Shown here in pieces: positions 52,922 through 61,786 of a DNA stretch of 64,000 nucleotides; within the stretch, counting starts at the first letter, position 1; every line of letters begins with the position of its first letter. The translations under genes were made by a program, and so were the position numbers. The notes under the pieces are model-generated. The model had not been told where the DNA came from. It saw nothing but the letters and a program-made list of their open reading frames with translations, and did no database searches. The stretch is from NCBI RefSeq assembly GCF_015209965.1, contig NZ_MU158691.1, positions 256,041-320,040 on the forward strand. Reading direction: 5' to 3'. Origin of the DNA: Sphingobacterium pedocola (lineage in GTDB: Bacteria; Bacteroidota; Bacteroidia; Sphingobacteriales; Sphingobacteriaceae).

Positions 52922-54314
52922 AAGTAAATATTGCCATTTGTGAAGGAGCTCCTATATTTTCAACTTCGTCTCCAATAGTGAAAAGCTCCACTTTGTAATT
53001 ATATGTTTTTCCAATTTTATTTGACCATTCCAAAAACTCTTTTCTTGTCCATTCAAAACGGTGGTCATCGTGTCGCATTTCTTCTGCATCTAATTTATCC
53101 CACATTACATTGAACTCTTGGTTTGGTGTAGTTAGAACAACAGTTTTAGGTTTTGCGAACTCAAATAACACTCGTTCAAATGCTTTAAGACGATTCAAGT
53201 CTAAATGTTCAATTACTTCAACTACCGCTGCTGCATCAAATCCTTCTAATCGTTGGTCTTTGTATGTTAAGGAGCCTTGAAACAAATTAATTCTTTCTTT
53301 TTGTTTCGGAGACATTTCATCAAAATGTAGTCTTTCCTTGGCTTTAATTAATTCATTGTAAGAAATATCCATTCCAACGATTTCAGAAAATTGTTTTTGT
53401 TTTATCAATTGTCTAATCAATTTTCCTTCTCCACAACCTAAATCCAAAACACGTTCTGCTCCTGATTCGGTTATTTTCTCTGCTACAAGTTTTATTCGTT
53501 TGTCGTGTAATGTTTCTTTTCGCTTTTGCTTTTCTGTTTTTTCAATTAACTCATCGCTTAAGTCTCCAATTTCTTCGCCTTCACTTAATCTTTCAAGTGC
53601 TTGTCTCGATAAGGAATTCAAATTGATTAAGTAACGCCTAATGATTTGTTCTTTTTCAGGATGCTCTTTTAGCCAGCCTTCACCTTTTTGCAAAAGTTTT
53701 TCAATTTCATTTTCACTAACAAAATAATGTTTGTCATTGTCCAAAGTTGGAATTAGAACATAAAGATGAGATAACAATTCCTTTGTGGTAATTGTATGGT
53801 TTAACTTCAAAGTGAAATATTTACTATCGCCCCATTCAGGAAATTTAGAATCTAATTGATGTCTTATCAATTCAACTTTGTAGCCAAGCGGCTCAAAGAA
53901 TTTTCTAATTAAAATTTCGCCACCTTTTGGTGCAGGAATAACAGCAATGGTAACTTCAAAGGGAAGCTTTACATCAACTAATTCGGGTTTGTCCTTACAT
54001 TTCCCATTCATTGCGGACGAAAATGCTTTTGATAAAGCCACACTCATAAATGAGGAAGCAACATATGGTCGGTCGTTTACATAGTGTCCGAGAGCAAAGC
54101 CGTCACCACCTAAATTTCTTGCTCCACGAACCATGTCAATAGGGTCGATGTCAAGTAAAATGCTTATAGTTGTTTTCTCTTCACTTTTTTCAGGATAGAA
54201 CACATGAGCTTTACCAACTGATAATTCCAAAGTTTGAAATTTGTCGGGATGCTTATGTAGCAAATAACCTAAGTCGGTCGCTGGTTTATGAGTGGTCGTA
54301 ATGTTTAAAATCAT
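52911..54314 (-). CDS. hen1: RNA 3'-terminal 2'-O-methyltransferase Hen1
   Basis: The protein has 467 residues from ATG 54314, MILNITTTHKPATDLGYLLHK. The longer start at 54347 adds a non-conserved leader. The bacterial Hen1 N-terminal domain is followed by the methyltransferase: VLDLGCGEG at 289-297, the metal-binding EVIEH at 366-370, and RHDDHRFEW with HDDH at 415-418. Hen1 adds 2'-O-methyl groups to the 3' end of cut RNA before Pnkp seals it, which makes the repaired site resistant. It is first in the hen1-pnkp operon. About 150 bases upstream lies the cassette-end-like element. Confidence 0.95.
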   Translation of the reverse strand: MILNITTTHKPATDLGYLLHKHPDKFQTLELSVGKAHVFYPEKSEEKTTISILLDIDPIDMVRGARNLGGDGFALGHYVNDRPYVASSFMSVALSKAFSSAMNGKCKDKPELVDVKLPFEVTIAVIPAPKGGEILIRKFFEPLGYKVELIRHQLDSKFPEWGDSKYFTLKLNHTITTKELLSHLYVLIPTLDNDKHYFVSENEIEKLLQKGEGWLKEHPEKEQIIRRYLINLNSLSRQALERLSEGEEIGDLSDELIEKTEKQKRKETLHDKRIKLVAEKITESGAERVLDLGCGEGKLIRQLIKQKQFSEIVGMDISYNELIKAKERLHFDEMSPKQKERINLFQGSLTYKDQRLEGFDAAAVVEVIEHLDLNRLKAFERVLFEFAKPKTVVLTTPNQEFNVMWDKLDAEEMRHDDHRFEWTRKEFLEWSNKIGKTYNYKVELFTIGDEVENIGAPSQMAIFTYGN

Positions 54315-54465
54315 TTTGTCAATATTATCTTTGTCGTGCGGAGGCAAAATTCAAGCTCTTTTTGTTGTGAAGCGGTCGCCTGTGCGTTGGGGCAACCAAA
54401 TGTGCTTGAATCTGCGGTTGGCATTTCGTCTGTTGTTTTATTTTTGGTATGTCTGTCTTTTAACA

Positions 54466-54605
54466 TTGGCTATAACGTTTCGGGGCTTTGCGTTCGTGCG
54501 GGAAATCGAAGCACAAAAGCTTGTTTTATTACTAAAGTTCAATTGAAAAACTACCGTTGAATATTGTACTTCAGCCTGCCTGACGCAAAACCGCTGTTCA
54601 AGCGA
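54466..54605 (-). repeat. Cassette-end-like intergenic element (copy B)
   Basis: About 135 bases homologous to 36538-36675. Read on the minus strand, CGGTTTTGCGT near one end can pair with ACGCAAAGCCCCG near the other, and the termini are AAC and GTTATAG. It separates hen1 from the integrase fragment. Confidence 0.75.
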
Positions 54606-54687
54606 CACCTTCGGTGAGATGCCTATTTGATTTTCATATTTTAATTTTCTTTAATCCCACCTTTACTTTTTATTAAAAATAATTATA

Positions 54688-54939
54688 ATGAAAGGTAATG
54701 AAATTTCTTTAAAGTCGCTTAATGAAAGCGCAAAATTTTGGTTGGATAAAACGCTGCAGCAATTGGTGTTGCAAGATTATGGCAAAGGAACGGTGCGTAA
54801 TTCTCTGCAAGAACTCACTTTGCTGTTTAAGCATTACAACCATTTATTGGTCGAGGATCTGCGTCAGCAAGACATTGAAGCGTATTTGATTTTTATAAAA
54901 ACCAATCATCAAGTGGGTCGGGCTAAAGACACAACCTAA
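54688..54939 (+). pseudogene. N-terminal fragment of a tyrosine recombinase/integrase
   Basis: 83 codons: ESAKFWLDKTLQQLVLQDYG, KGTVRNSLQELTLLFKHYNH and LLVEDLRQQDIEAYLIFIKT. This is the SAM-like core-binding domain of phage-type integrases. The catalytic domain is missing: the frame ends a few codons after the helix bundle. It sits immediately beyond the cassette-end element and its 3' part is replaced by the end of the membrane-protein gene below. Confidence 0.7.
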
Positions 54940-55212
54940 ACAAAAAACGGCAAAGTAATTGTCGATCGTTGTGGATATCCCAAAAGTCACACAGATTGAG
55001 ATGAAGAATAACATGATAGATAGCGATAAATGCAGAAGCAATCCTGGCCATTTCTTGCGTATAGATACAAGGTCATAGTTTGTGAGGGATATACTCAATG
55101 CCATCAATACCGGGGGGATGAAAAATGACCAATCCCATTTGATGAAGTATATGAATAAAAGCCCAGATAAGGTGCAACATAAGGTTGTAAGTATGATTCT
55201 CTTTATATTCAT
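54844..55212 (-). CDS. Membrane protein with a foreign C-terminus
   Basis: The frame codes 122 residues. The first 90 form membrane helices: IILTTLCCTLSGLLFIYFIK, FFIPPVLMALSISLT, LLLHLSLSIMLFFISICVTF and YFAVFCLGCVF. The last 32 residues are encoded antisense to the integrase fragment, so the native 3' end was lost and the reading frame runs into other DNA. Its original length is unknown. It may still be made, but probably without its native end. Confidence 0.5.
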   Translation of the reverse strand: MNIKRIILTTLCCTLSGLLFIYFIKWDWSFFIPPVLMALSISLTNYDLVSIRKKWPGLLLHLSLSIMLFFISICVTFGISTTIDNYFAVFCLGCVFSPTHLMIGFYKNQIRFNVLLTQILDQ

Positions 55213-55294
55213 CTGTTATTTTTTTACTCCATACCATAATCAAACCGCGCATTGATTCTTTTTTTGTCCAGCCTCGGAGGACATTCGCATCACA

Positions 55295-55717
55295 TTAATC
55301 AGAGCTAGCAGCTAATTCAATTTCCTCACAGTGGATCCGTATTACTAGTCCGTTTTCAAAAAAGTAAAGAATATCGTCTCCATCATTTGGTTTTGGTTGA
55401 GAAACAATGCTGTCATTGAATTCTCTTGCTGCTGATGGAAAAAATGTAAATTCTCCTAAACAACAATCATCTTCATAAATGCTTTTTTCCTTTTGTTCAA
55501 TAACTCTCAAAAAAGTCACGCCCCTATGTGTCAAAACTAAACTTGAAAATTCGTTTTTGTCAACCCAGTCACCATTTGATTTTTTCCAATGTAGTTTAAT
55601 TTCTCTTTCCGCTACGTTGTAGTCAAAATTTACAAAATCAAAATCGTTATGCAGGTCGATGAATCGTCCTGCCGTACTTAATGCGTGATTGTCTTTTATC
55701 TCAAAATTTACTTTCAT
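55295..55717 (-). CDS. Small conserved hypothetical protein with a decayed paralogue
   Basis: The protein has 140 residues from MKVNFEIKDNHALSTAGRFI. The frame also opens 8 codons earlier, but the decayed paralogue at 61665-61766 begins exactly at the second Met, which decides the start. The protein is rich in strands: NFDYNVAEREIKLHWKKSNG and HRGVTFLRVIEQKEKSIYED. I do not recognise a family. The upstream sequence contains ATATAACGTTTTT, similar to the edge of the cassette-end elements. Confidence 0.65.
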   Translation of the reverse strand: MKVNFEIKDNHALSTAGRFIDLHNDFDFVNFDYNVAEREIKLHWKKSNGDWVDKNEFSSLVLTHRGVTFLRVIEQKEKSIYEDDCCLGEFTFFPSAAREFNDSIVSQPKPNDGDDILYFFENGLVIRIHCEEIELAASSD

Positions 55718-55931
55718 CGTCATGTCGTCCAAAAATAGCATATAACGTTTTTACACATCCTCTTTACAGAGCAATCGGTTCTTTCGGTGCGTTGACCGTA
55801 ACCTCATACAGCACCTAACTCTCACCATCTTCCTTGAATTCATTCAAATATTGCATTACCAACTTTGCAAAAACACATATGGAGGCAGTATTTTCAACTG
55901 GATTCACCCTAGGATACGTTTTATCAATAAA

Positions 55932-55976
55932 GAGCACGGGACAAAGTCCACGCGCCAGCGATTTGCATATACCGGC
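55932..55976 (+). repeat. REP-like hairpin repeat, copy C
   Basis: Same unit as 22875 and 30317, with a mutated left arm (GAGCACG in place of GGCGCG) and the same 3' extension to GCATATACCGGC. The surrounding 55742-56157 has no gene. Confidence 0.7.
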
Positions 55977-56157
55977 GACAGCGGAGGTCTATTTTTTTAC
56001 GTTTTATGTGGAGCCTTTAGTTACTAAATAAACTACCTTGTTTCAAAAGTAACTCTACTTTTAATTTGGTTTGTTTGTGTTTAAATGCAACTTTCCGTTC
56101 TGCTCCAAAACTTAAAGGAACCAGAAGTTTTAATTAGCAAGACTCGATGTTAGCTTT

Positions 56158-59130
56158 TTAAATATATTCTTTGTGTTCTTTAAAAATATCCCTCATATCA
56201 TCTTTAAGTAACTTGTAAACCCAGTTCCTAATAACGCAAAAGTCATCAACTTTTGAAGTGTTAAACTTATCAATTGTTTTAATCGGATTATGGTAGTCAC
56301 TGTGAAGCAAATTATCAAAAGAAAACCCCCTTAGTATTGATACTTTGTCTATCTTGAATGCCTCGTCCATAGGAACATATTCCTTGAAAATAAATTTTGG
56401 CAGACCATCGTTTGATGAACGGTAACCAAAATAGCCCGATTTTAAAACATCTGCGTCTTGTAGATAAAAAAAGTACTCGTGGGGCATGGTGTTGTAAAAC
56501 GACAATTGATCTTTAAATGTTGGAAATAAATATTCCACAAAATCTTTGTAACAATTCTCTAAATACCTGAAGAAACTTTCGATATATAATTTTGCTTGGT
56601 CTGCACTGTATTGCAAACATCTGCTTTTCCGAATATCTCGAATGTGATTTTCGTGGTTGAATTTCCTTACCTCAATTACAGATTTGTCGGGATACGGTAA
56701 ATAATGCTTCTCTATTTTGTTGTATCCCTTCTTTTGTAAAATGTTAACGATTTTAGACAGCTCTTCAAAAGGCGGAAAGTCGCCAGTAATATTTAGTTTA
56801 GGTATATCAATGTTGTTGCTAACTGCTTCTTCTACCATTTGATGAATAGCACTTGATTGGACGCTATAGTCTATTCGACGGTAGTGCTCATAAGCTCTAA
56901 ACCTAAAAATTCTATTTTGTAAGTCTTGTAAATCAATCGGATAGGTTAACTCTAATCTAGGTAGGTAAAAATCATCTAATTTATCATTATAGCCTAATTG
57001 CCGATAATAGTAATAGATTACTAAAGACATTTGCTCCATTATCATTATATCAGAATTGTATGAGCTAAGCCTGCCTTTTTGAATGATATCTTTTAATTGT
57101 TTAAAAATCTCCTTTTTAACAACTTTACTTTGATCAGCTACTAATAGTGAGTAATTACTTCCATGAACGGTTTCTACTCCAATTTCAAACAATCTACTAT
57201 TCCAATAGTCACGTGAAAAGGCATCTTGAAGGTTTTCGAACAATAGTTTTTCAGATGCTCCAGATTTTATGGGGAATAGTGCATAGCCATCTCTTTTTAT
57301 TAGATCAGTTGGTAACACAATGCCAATTTCACCATCTGTTTTCGGAAGAAACAGCTTCTTTGAATTTTTAAAGTTTTCTTCCAAATAGGAATTGTAACTG
57401 TCTACATACGCAAGAGCCTTGTCTTTTTTATATTTTACCAACACATACTTATGACTTTTACTTGCATTTTCCAAGTAAAACTCAATCGCACTTTGGCCAA
57501 TATAATTCCTGTAGAAATCGTCAAGTATCTTATAAAATTCATTATCGCTAAGTTGGTCTAATTTGTAAGAGTGAAAACATATAACGTAATCCCTAATTTT
57601 AGAATAATAGAAAGAGATATTATAGGAATCCTCTTTGTTCGATTTTGTAAGTATATTTCTAGCAAATAAATCCTCGGGCAACGTTTCATTTAAAGAAAAA
57701 TTTAGGTTTTCTAGCAAAGTTATAATCTCTAAACCATCTTGATAATATGCATCCAGTTCATCGTATTTGTGATTTATTAATACTGTGCCTATTTTTGAAA
57801 GGACTCTCATGCCGGTTTGAAAGTCAATGGTGGTTTTTTCAAAGGATTTTTTTAAATAAGATTTTATTAAGTTCTTATCATCGATTTTTTCTGGTATTTG
57901 TTTTTGACTGTAGACTTCACTAAATATCCTCAAAAAGAAACCATTTCTTAAATCTTTCAAAATTTTCAAGGAAATTTCGCCCTTAAAACCAAACGTCTTT
58001 TGGTACAAAGGAACTATGCTTTTTAATTCTTCTTCACTGAAATCCTCCAGTAAAAATCCTGGATTATTGGCTAGACTTGCAATTGGCTGATGAAATTTCT
58101 TCAATTCTTCAAATAAATGAGTATGTGTACCATTTATTTGAAGAATATTTTTCCAGATATTGGATTTGCAGCTAATGCAAATTTTCACCTTTTCTAAGTT
58201 TCTTGTCGTCATAGCAATTTCACTCAATTCAAGTGAAATATTCGTATTAACACTTTCATCTATTGCGTCAATGAACAGAAACACATTTTTATCTACAAGT
58301 CTTCCTAATTCGTCGAGTTTCTTCAGAACACCGTTGCTTTCATTTTTACTGGAAAAAACACCATTTAAGTCCTGTGCGATGTGCTCCAATGGTGATTTAT
58401 GGATAATTGCTGCATTGTAGAAGAATACAAAGTTGTTTTCCAAGCTTTGAAGTGCTAAGGAACACATTGTATTTGTCTTGCCAACTCCAGCTGTTCCGAC
58501 TATAGCAAAAAAAGATGCCTTACAATTGACAAAGTTGTGGAAGGAGGATTGCAAGTTCCTTCTTTGAACATAAAGATCTTTTACAAACTTAGAGGTTGGT
58601 TCATCTATATTCCCAATAGTTGGCCCCATTCTATCTTGAACTTGGTTCTTACAGAATATCTTCAAATTTTTGTCTGAAAAAGAGATAAAGTTTTTTAATG
58701 CCTCGTATCTTATCCGTAACTCTTCGTCCGTTGATAGTTTATAGCCGTTTTTCCAAAAATCTGAATGCTCAGAAATCTTTTTACCGGTAAGCTCCAGTCT
58801 TGAAATCGAATCAAATATTTTTGTTGTTTTTCCATTGGTAATTATCGTAAAAGGTGCAATATCGTCAATAAGAGCTCTTGCGTAAGAAATTCCCTGATCT
58901 ATGTCTTTTTGTAAGATATCCACAGAATCTTTTTTCAGTTCGATAATAAAAAGGTTTTTACCATTTCTTTTACACAGCACATCTGATCTGCCATTGATTA
59001 TGTGTTGAGTCTTTCCAAGTCTGATTGAAAACGATTTTTCTAATGAAATTTCAGAAAGATCAAAGCCAAGGTCATTTAAGAAAGGTAAAATTAGTTTTCC
59101 TCTAATTTCTTCTTCATTCATTAGTATCAT
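56158..59130 (-). CDS. PD-(D/E)xK nuclease-STAND NTPase, probable antiphage protein
   Basis: The protein has 990 residues. Residues 1-110 are a type I restriction HsdR-N-like nuclease: GRSDVL (D50) and LFIIELKKD (E64, K66). The STAND-type ATPase follows, with Walker A GTAGVGKT at 212-219 and Walker B VFLFIDAIDES (D288, D291). The remaining 650 residues are a long helical sensor region with no named repeat. This order, nuclease effector, NTPase, sensor, is that of Avs and other STAND defence proteins. It is AT-rich, faces away from a HEPN gene, and has no obvious partner to its left. I do not recognise it as any named Avs type. Confidence 0.75.
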   Translation of the reverse strand: MILMNEEEIRGKLILPFLNDLGFDLSEISLEKSFSIRLGKTQHIINGRSDVLCKRNGKNLFIIELKKDSVDILQKDIDQGISYARALIDDIAPFTIITNGKTTKIFDSISRLELTGKKISEHSDFWKNGYKLSTDEELRIRYEALKNFISFSDKNLKIFCKNQVQDRMGPTIGNIDEPTSKFVKDLYVQRRNLQSSFHNFVNCKASFFAIVGTAGVGKTNTMCSLALQSLENNFVFFYNAAIIHKSPLEHIAQDLNGVFSSKNESNGVLKKLDELGRLVDKNVFLFIDAIDESVNTNISLELSEIAMTTRNLEKVKICISCKSNIWKNILQINGTHTHLFEELKKFHQPIASLANNPGFLLEDFSEEELKSIVPLYQKTFGFKGEISLKILKDLRNGFFLRIFSEVYSQKQIPEKIDDKNLIKSYLKKSFEKTTIDFQTGMRVLSKIGTVLINHKYDELDAYYQDGLEIITLLENLNFSLNETLPEDLFARNILTKSNKEDSYNISFYYSKIRDYVICFHSYKLDQLSDNEFYKILDDFYRNYIGQSAIEFYLENASKSHKYVLVKYKKDKALAYVDSYNSYLEENFKNSKKLFLPKTDGEIGIVLPTDLIKRDGYALFPIKSGASEKLLFENLQDAFSRDYWNSRLFEIGVETVHGSNYSLLVADQSKVVKKEIFKQLKDIIQKGRLSSYNSDIMIMEQMSLVIYYYYRQLGYNDKLDDFYLPRLELTYPIDLQDLQNRIFRFRAYEHYRRIDYSVQSSAIHQMVEEAVSNNIDIPKLNITGDFPPFEELSKIVNILQKKGYNKIEKHYLPYPDKSVIEVRKFNHENHIRDIRKSRCLQYSADQAKLYIESFFRYLENCYKDFVEYLFPTFKDQLSFYNTMPHEYFFYLQDADVLKSGYFGYRSSNDGLPKFIFKEYVPMDEAFKIDKVSILRGFSFDNLLHSDYHNPIKTIDKFNTSKVDDFCVIRNWVYKLLKDDMRDIFKEHKEYI

Positions 59131-59362
59131 TTTGCGATCACTTTTAGTATCCAGTGGGACTTCAAAAATACAAATACTTATGATAAATTGATTACGAGAG
59201 GGTTCATTTTGAGTATCTATAGGATGTCTAGCAACTGTTGAGACCTTTTTGTAAAATCTCTATCGTTAATAAATATCCATTTTCAGTCTTTTTTGAGATG
59301 TTGATTAAGATATCAATAAGTGCATCCGTTGTAATATTTAAGATTGGTTGCTTTTTAATATG

Positions 59363-59665
59363 CTAAACCTGATTCTTTAAACTCATGTAAAGATATTCCC
59401 CGGCAATCTCCAATAGCTTTACTAAGTACGGCTTTGTTGAATTTAGATCGTCAAGCTTTTTAATCGTTTTTGTATTGTAAAGCTGGTCAAAGCTTAAATG
59501 CGCTTTTAAAAAATCATCTTTTTGAACATTTCTCTGATATTTGAAGTTATGTTCGCCAATAAATCCCCAGTACTCATGAATGGAGGCTTCAAGGTAAATG
59601 GAATCCTTACTGCAAAGGCCATGGCCAACAAAACCTCTAAGTTTACCAATTGCTAAATAATTCGT
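59363..59665 (-). pseudogene. Open frame without a start codon, upstream of the nuclease-STAND gene
   Basis: 100 open codons between two stops, reading GKLRGFVGHGLCSKDSIYLE, then ASIHEYWGFIGEHNFKYQRN, KAHLSFDQLYNTKTIKKLDD and LLEIAGEYLYMSLK. There is no ATG and the 5' end is closed by a stop at 59666-59668. The composition is gene-like, so it is the 3' part of a gene that lost its start or has a frameshift. It does not match a family I know. The rest of 59131-59880 is AT-rich without other signals. Confidence 0.5.
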
Positions 59666-59880
59666 TCAGGTAATGGTTTAACATTAGAGATTGAGAAGAT
59701 AAGTAAAATCATTATTTTTATTATATCTATATTCGAAAAAGCCGATCACTATTTTATTCTGTATCTAATTCGCATATTATCTCAATGGTAATATTTGTAA
59801 GCTCTTATAAGAGAGCTCTTATCTTTACCTAAAGGTTTAGACAAAATTCACTTAACTTAGAGAGGTTAAAAAAATAATAT

Positions 59881-61323
59881 ATGTTAGAACCGGATAAGGT
59901 CGTAATGAACATAATTGATATCATCGAAAACGGAAAGCCTATTTATAAAATGGCGACAACAATACCTGGGATTGCTATTGAATCTTCTTTTCGAATTCTT
60001 GAGAATGGAAATTATGATTTGGCTATGATTACTCAGCCCGAAGAGCATAAAAAAGGAATTAACTTAGATTATTTTTTTTGCAAGCCTTTCTGTTTAGTCA
60101 CTCAGGACGGAATGCATATATTTGTCTACAATCATAATGTTGTAAGAGGATCCATTGGGCTGGATACTAGTATTCCCTGTAAATGCAACGTCGAAATAAG
60201 CTCCTTCAAAGGAGACGCAGACGATTCTCTATGGAATAATTCTCGACAAAGAGCATACATTAAGTATGATTCTAAGACATTTAATGCTTACACTTCGGGA
60301 CTTATATTTGATCATACTACAGGATCTGAGGATAGGGGGTTTTATAATGCAGTAACTCTAAAAATCGATGAAACAGAACTGCTCTTTTACCATGAACAGC
60401 TTGAGAATGGCACAGGTCTTTTTGTCATCTGGCCGAAAAACAAAATTGATTTTGATGTCTTTCAACCTATGGTAAGTGCAACTATAACTGCATATGGCTT
60501 ACTTAATGGTTTCTATATGCTAGACTCGATTTATTACATTACGGTAAAAGATCTGCCAAATAAAAGTATAACCTCTTTTTATTACGAAAATTCTAAGGCT
60601 GGTATTCAATCAGGAAATCCCATTTTAGACTCTGGAAGTTACGCTGATATACCAGAAACGGAGAGAAAATTAACTTCAACGCAATTTAACAAGCTGGTTA
60701 ACCTTTTTTTAAAAGATGAGGACTGCCAACGTACAGCCTATCTGCTTATTGAAGCAGGATCCCTAAACGATACAGCTAAAGCCTCGATCGGTGCAGTAGC
60801 ATTGGAAACAATTACTAGAAAAATATGTGAAAAGGAGTCTGACGCTAAAATTATAGCTGATTCTTCCCTTATATCAGGTATAAAGCACAAACTCAAAAAG
60901 GTTTTGAAGGAATACAACGAAATCCTGACCAAGGAACAATTTCAATTATTGACGACCAAAATTGATCTGATGAACAGTAAGCCCAATAGTAACAAACTTA
61001 CAGCCCCATTTGATCAGCTAGGAATTTTGCTTTCTGCAGAGGAGCTAGAATGCATCAAAAGCCGTAATTTCTTTCTGCATGGCAACCTTCCAAAGAAAAA
61101 AAACTCTGATTTAACAAACCAGGAGTTACTCAGTGTTATGGCAAACCGGCTTGTCATGCTCAGTGCGATGCTGTTATTAAAATCAGTGGGCTATGATGGA
61201 TATATTATAGACCGAGGCATTACAGATGTCATTAAATTGAGAATGGTCATGCAGGGTTTGAAGGTACGAGGTGGAAACAGTTTGAGGCACATTACTAAAC
61301 CTAATAATTTGAAAGAGGATTGA
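59881..61323 (+). CDS. HEPN-domain protein, ApeA-like, probable RNase effector
   Basis: The protein has 480 residues. The C-terminal helical region has the HEPN signature RNFFLH (R395, H400: the R-x4-H RNase motif) in IKSRNFFLHGNLP, followed by LMANRLVMLSAMLLLKSVGY in similar form. The N-terminal half is strand-rich (YDLAMITQPEEHKK, FKGDADDSLWNNSRQRAYIK, AYTSGLIFDHTTGSEDRGFY), as in ApeA-type abortive-infection proteins. The exact family is uncertain. It is divergent from the nuclease-STAND gene with 750 bases between them, so the two may be part of one defence island but not one operon. Confidence 0.65.
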   Translation: MLEPDKVVMNIIDIIENGKPIYKMATTIPGIAIESSFRILENGNYDLAMITQPEEHKKGINLDYFFCKPFCLVTQDGMHIFVYNHNVVRGSIGLDTSIPCKCNVEISSFKGDADDSLWNNSRQRAYIKYDSKTFNAYTSGLIFDHTTGSEDRGFYNAVTLKIDETELLFYHEQLENGTGLFVIWPKNKIDFDVFQPMVSATITAYGLLNGFYMLDSIYYITVKDLPNKSITSFYYENSKAGIQSGNPILDSGSYADIPETERKLTSTQFNKLVNLFLKDEDCQRTAYLLIEAGSLNDTAKASIGAVALETITRKICEKESDAKIIADSSLISGIKHKLKKVLKEYNEILTKEQFQLLTTKIDLMNSKPNSNKLTAPFDQLGILLSAEELECIKSRNFFLHGNLPKKKNSDLTNQELLSVMANRLVMLSAMLLLKSVGYDGYIIDRGITDVIKLRMVMQGLKVRGGNSLRHITKPNNLKED

Positions 61324-61462
61324 TGTTTAATCGGATACGAACTTAATTCATTATCTATTAGGGTTTTGTAAGTTTCGATAACGCAAATCTAAAGATTCTT
61401 ACCTTTCTAACGACTGTTAATTTAAATATCTTATCGACGTAGAATTCAAGAATTAACCTAAA

Positions 61463-61502
61463 AAGCCATGTGGCAGTGTTTGGCTGCACATGGCTTTATT
61501 TG
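61463..61502 (+). terminator. Terminator downstream of the HEPN gene
   Basis: AAGCCATGTGGCAG with CTGCACATGGCTT, one bulge, loop TGTTTGG, followed by TATTT. Confidence 0.7.
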
Positions 61503-61664
61503 TGAACCCACTGGTACAGAATTCGAACCATTTATTGGAGGATTTGCGGCGATTGAACCAACTGAAAAACATTCCTCAACATGATTTTAATGGAGCCAAG
61601 GTTAATAAATTGAAACCTGCTAATCTCCCTTTTTCCAGCGCAGATTCATCTCTTATCTAGTATG

Positions 61665-61766
61665 TCATAGTAAAAAATCAATAAAGTCAAGATAGTTATG
61701 TAGGTCGATATGCCGCCTTGCGGTAGTCAAAGCATGGTTGTATGTTATGTCGAAATTTACTTTCAT
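61665..61766 (-). pseudogene. Truncated paralogue of the 55295 gene
   Basis: MKVNFDITYNHALTTARRHI followed by DLHNYLDFIDFLL and a stop: about 33 residues that match the first 30 of the intact gene (MKVNFEIKDNHALSTAGRFI, DLHNDFDFVNF). The rest is lost. Surrounding 61324-61786 has no other gene apart from the terminator. Confidence 0.75.
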
Positions 61767-61786
61767 TGGTGAAATTTGTTAAACTA

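Noticed and set aside
36538..54605. Calling the intergenic elements true attC sites
   Set aside because: Tips read GTTAT rather than GTTRRRY and no integron integrase is in the window. The only integrase piece is a core-binding domain. I report them as cassette-end-like.
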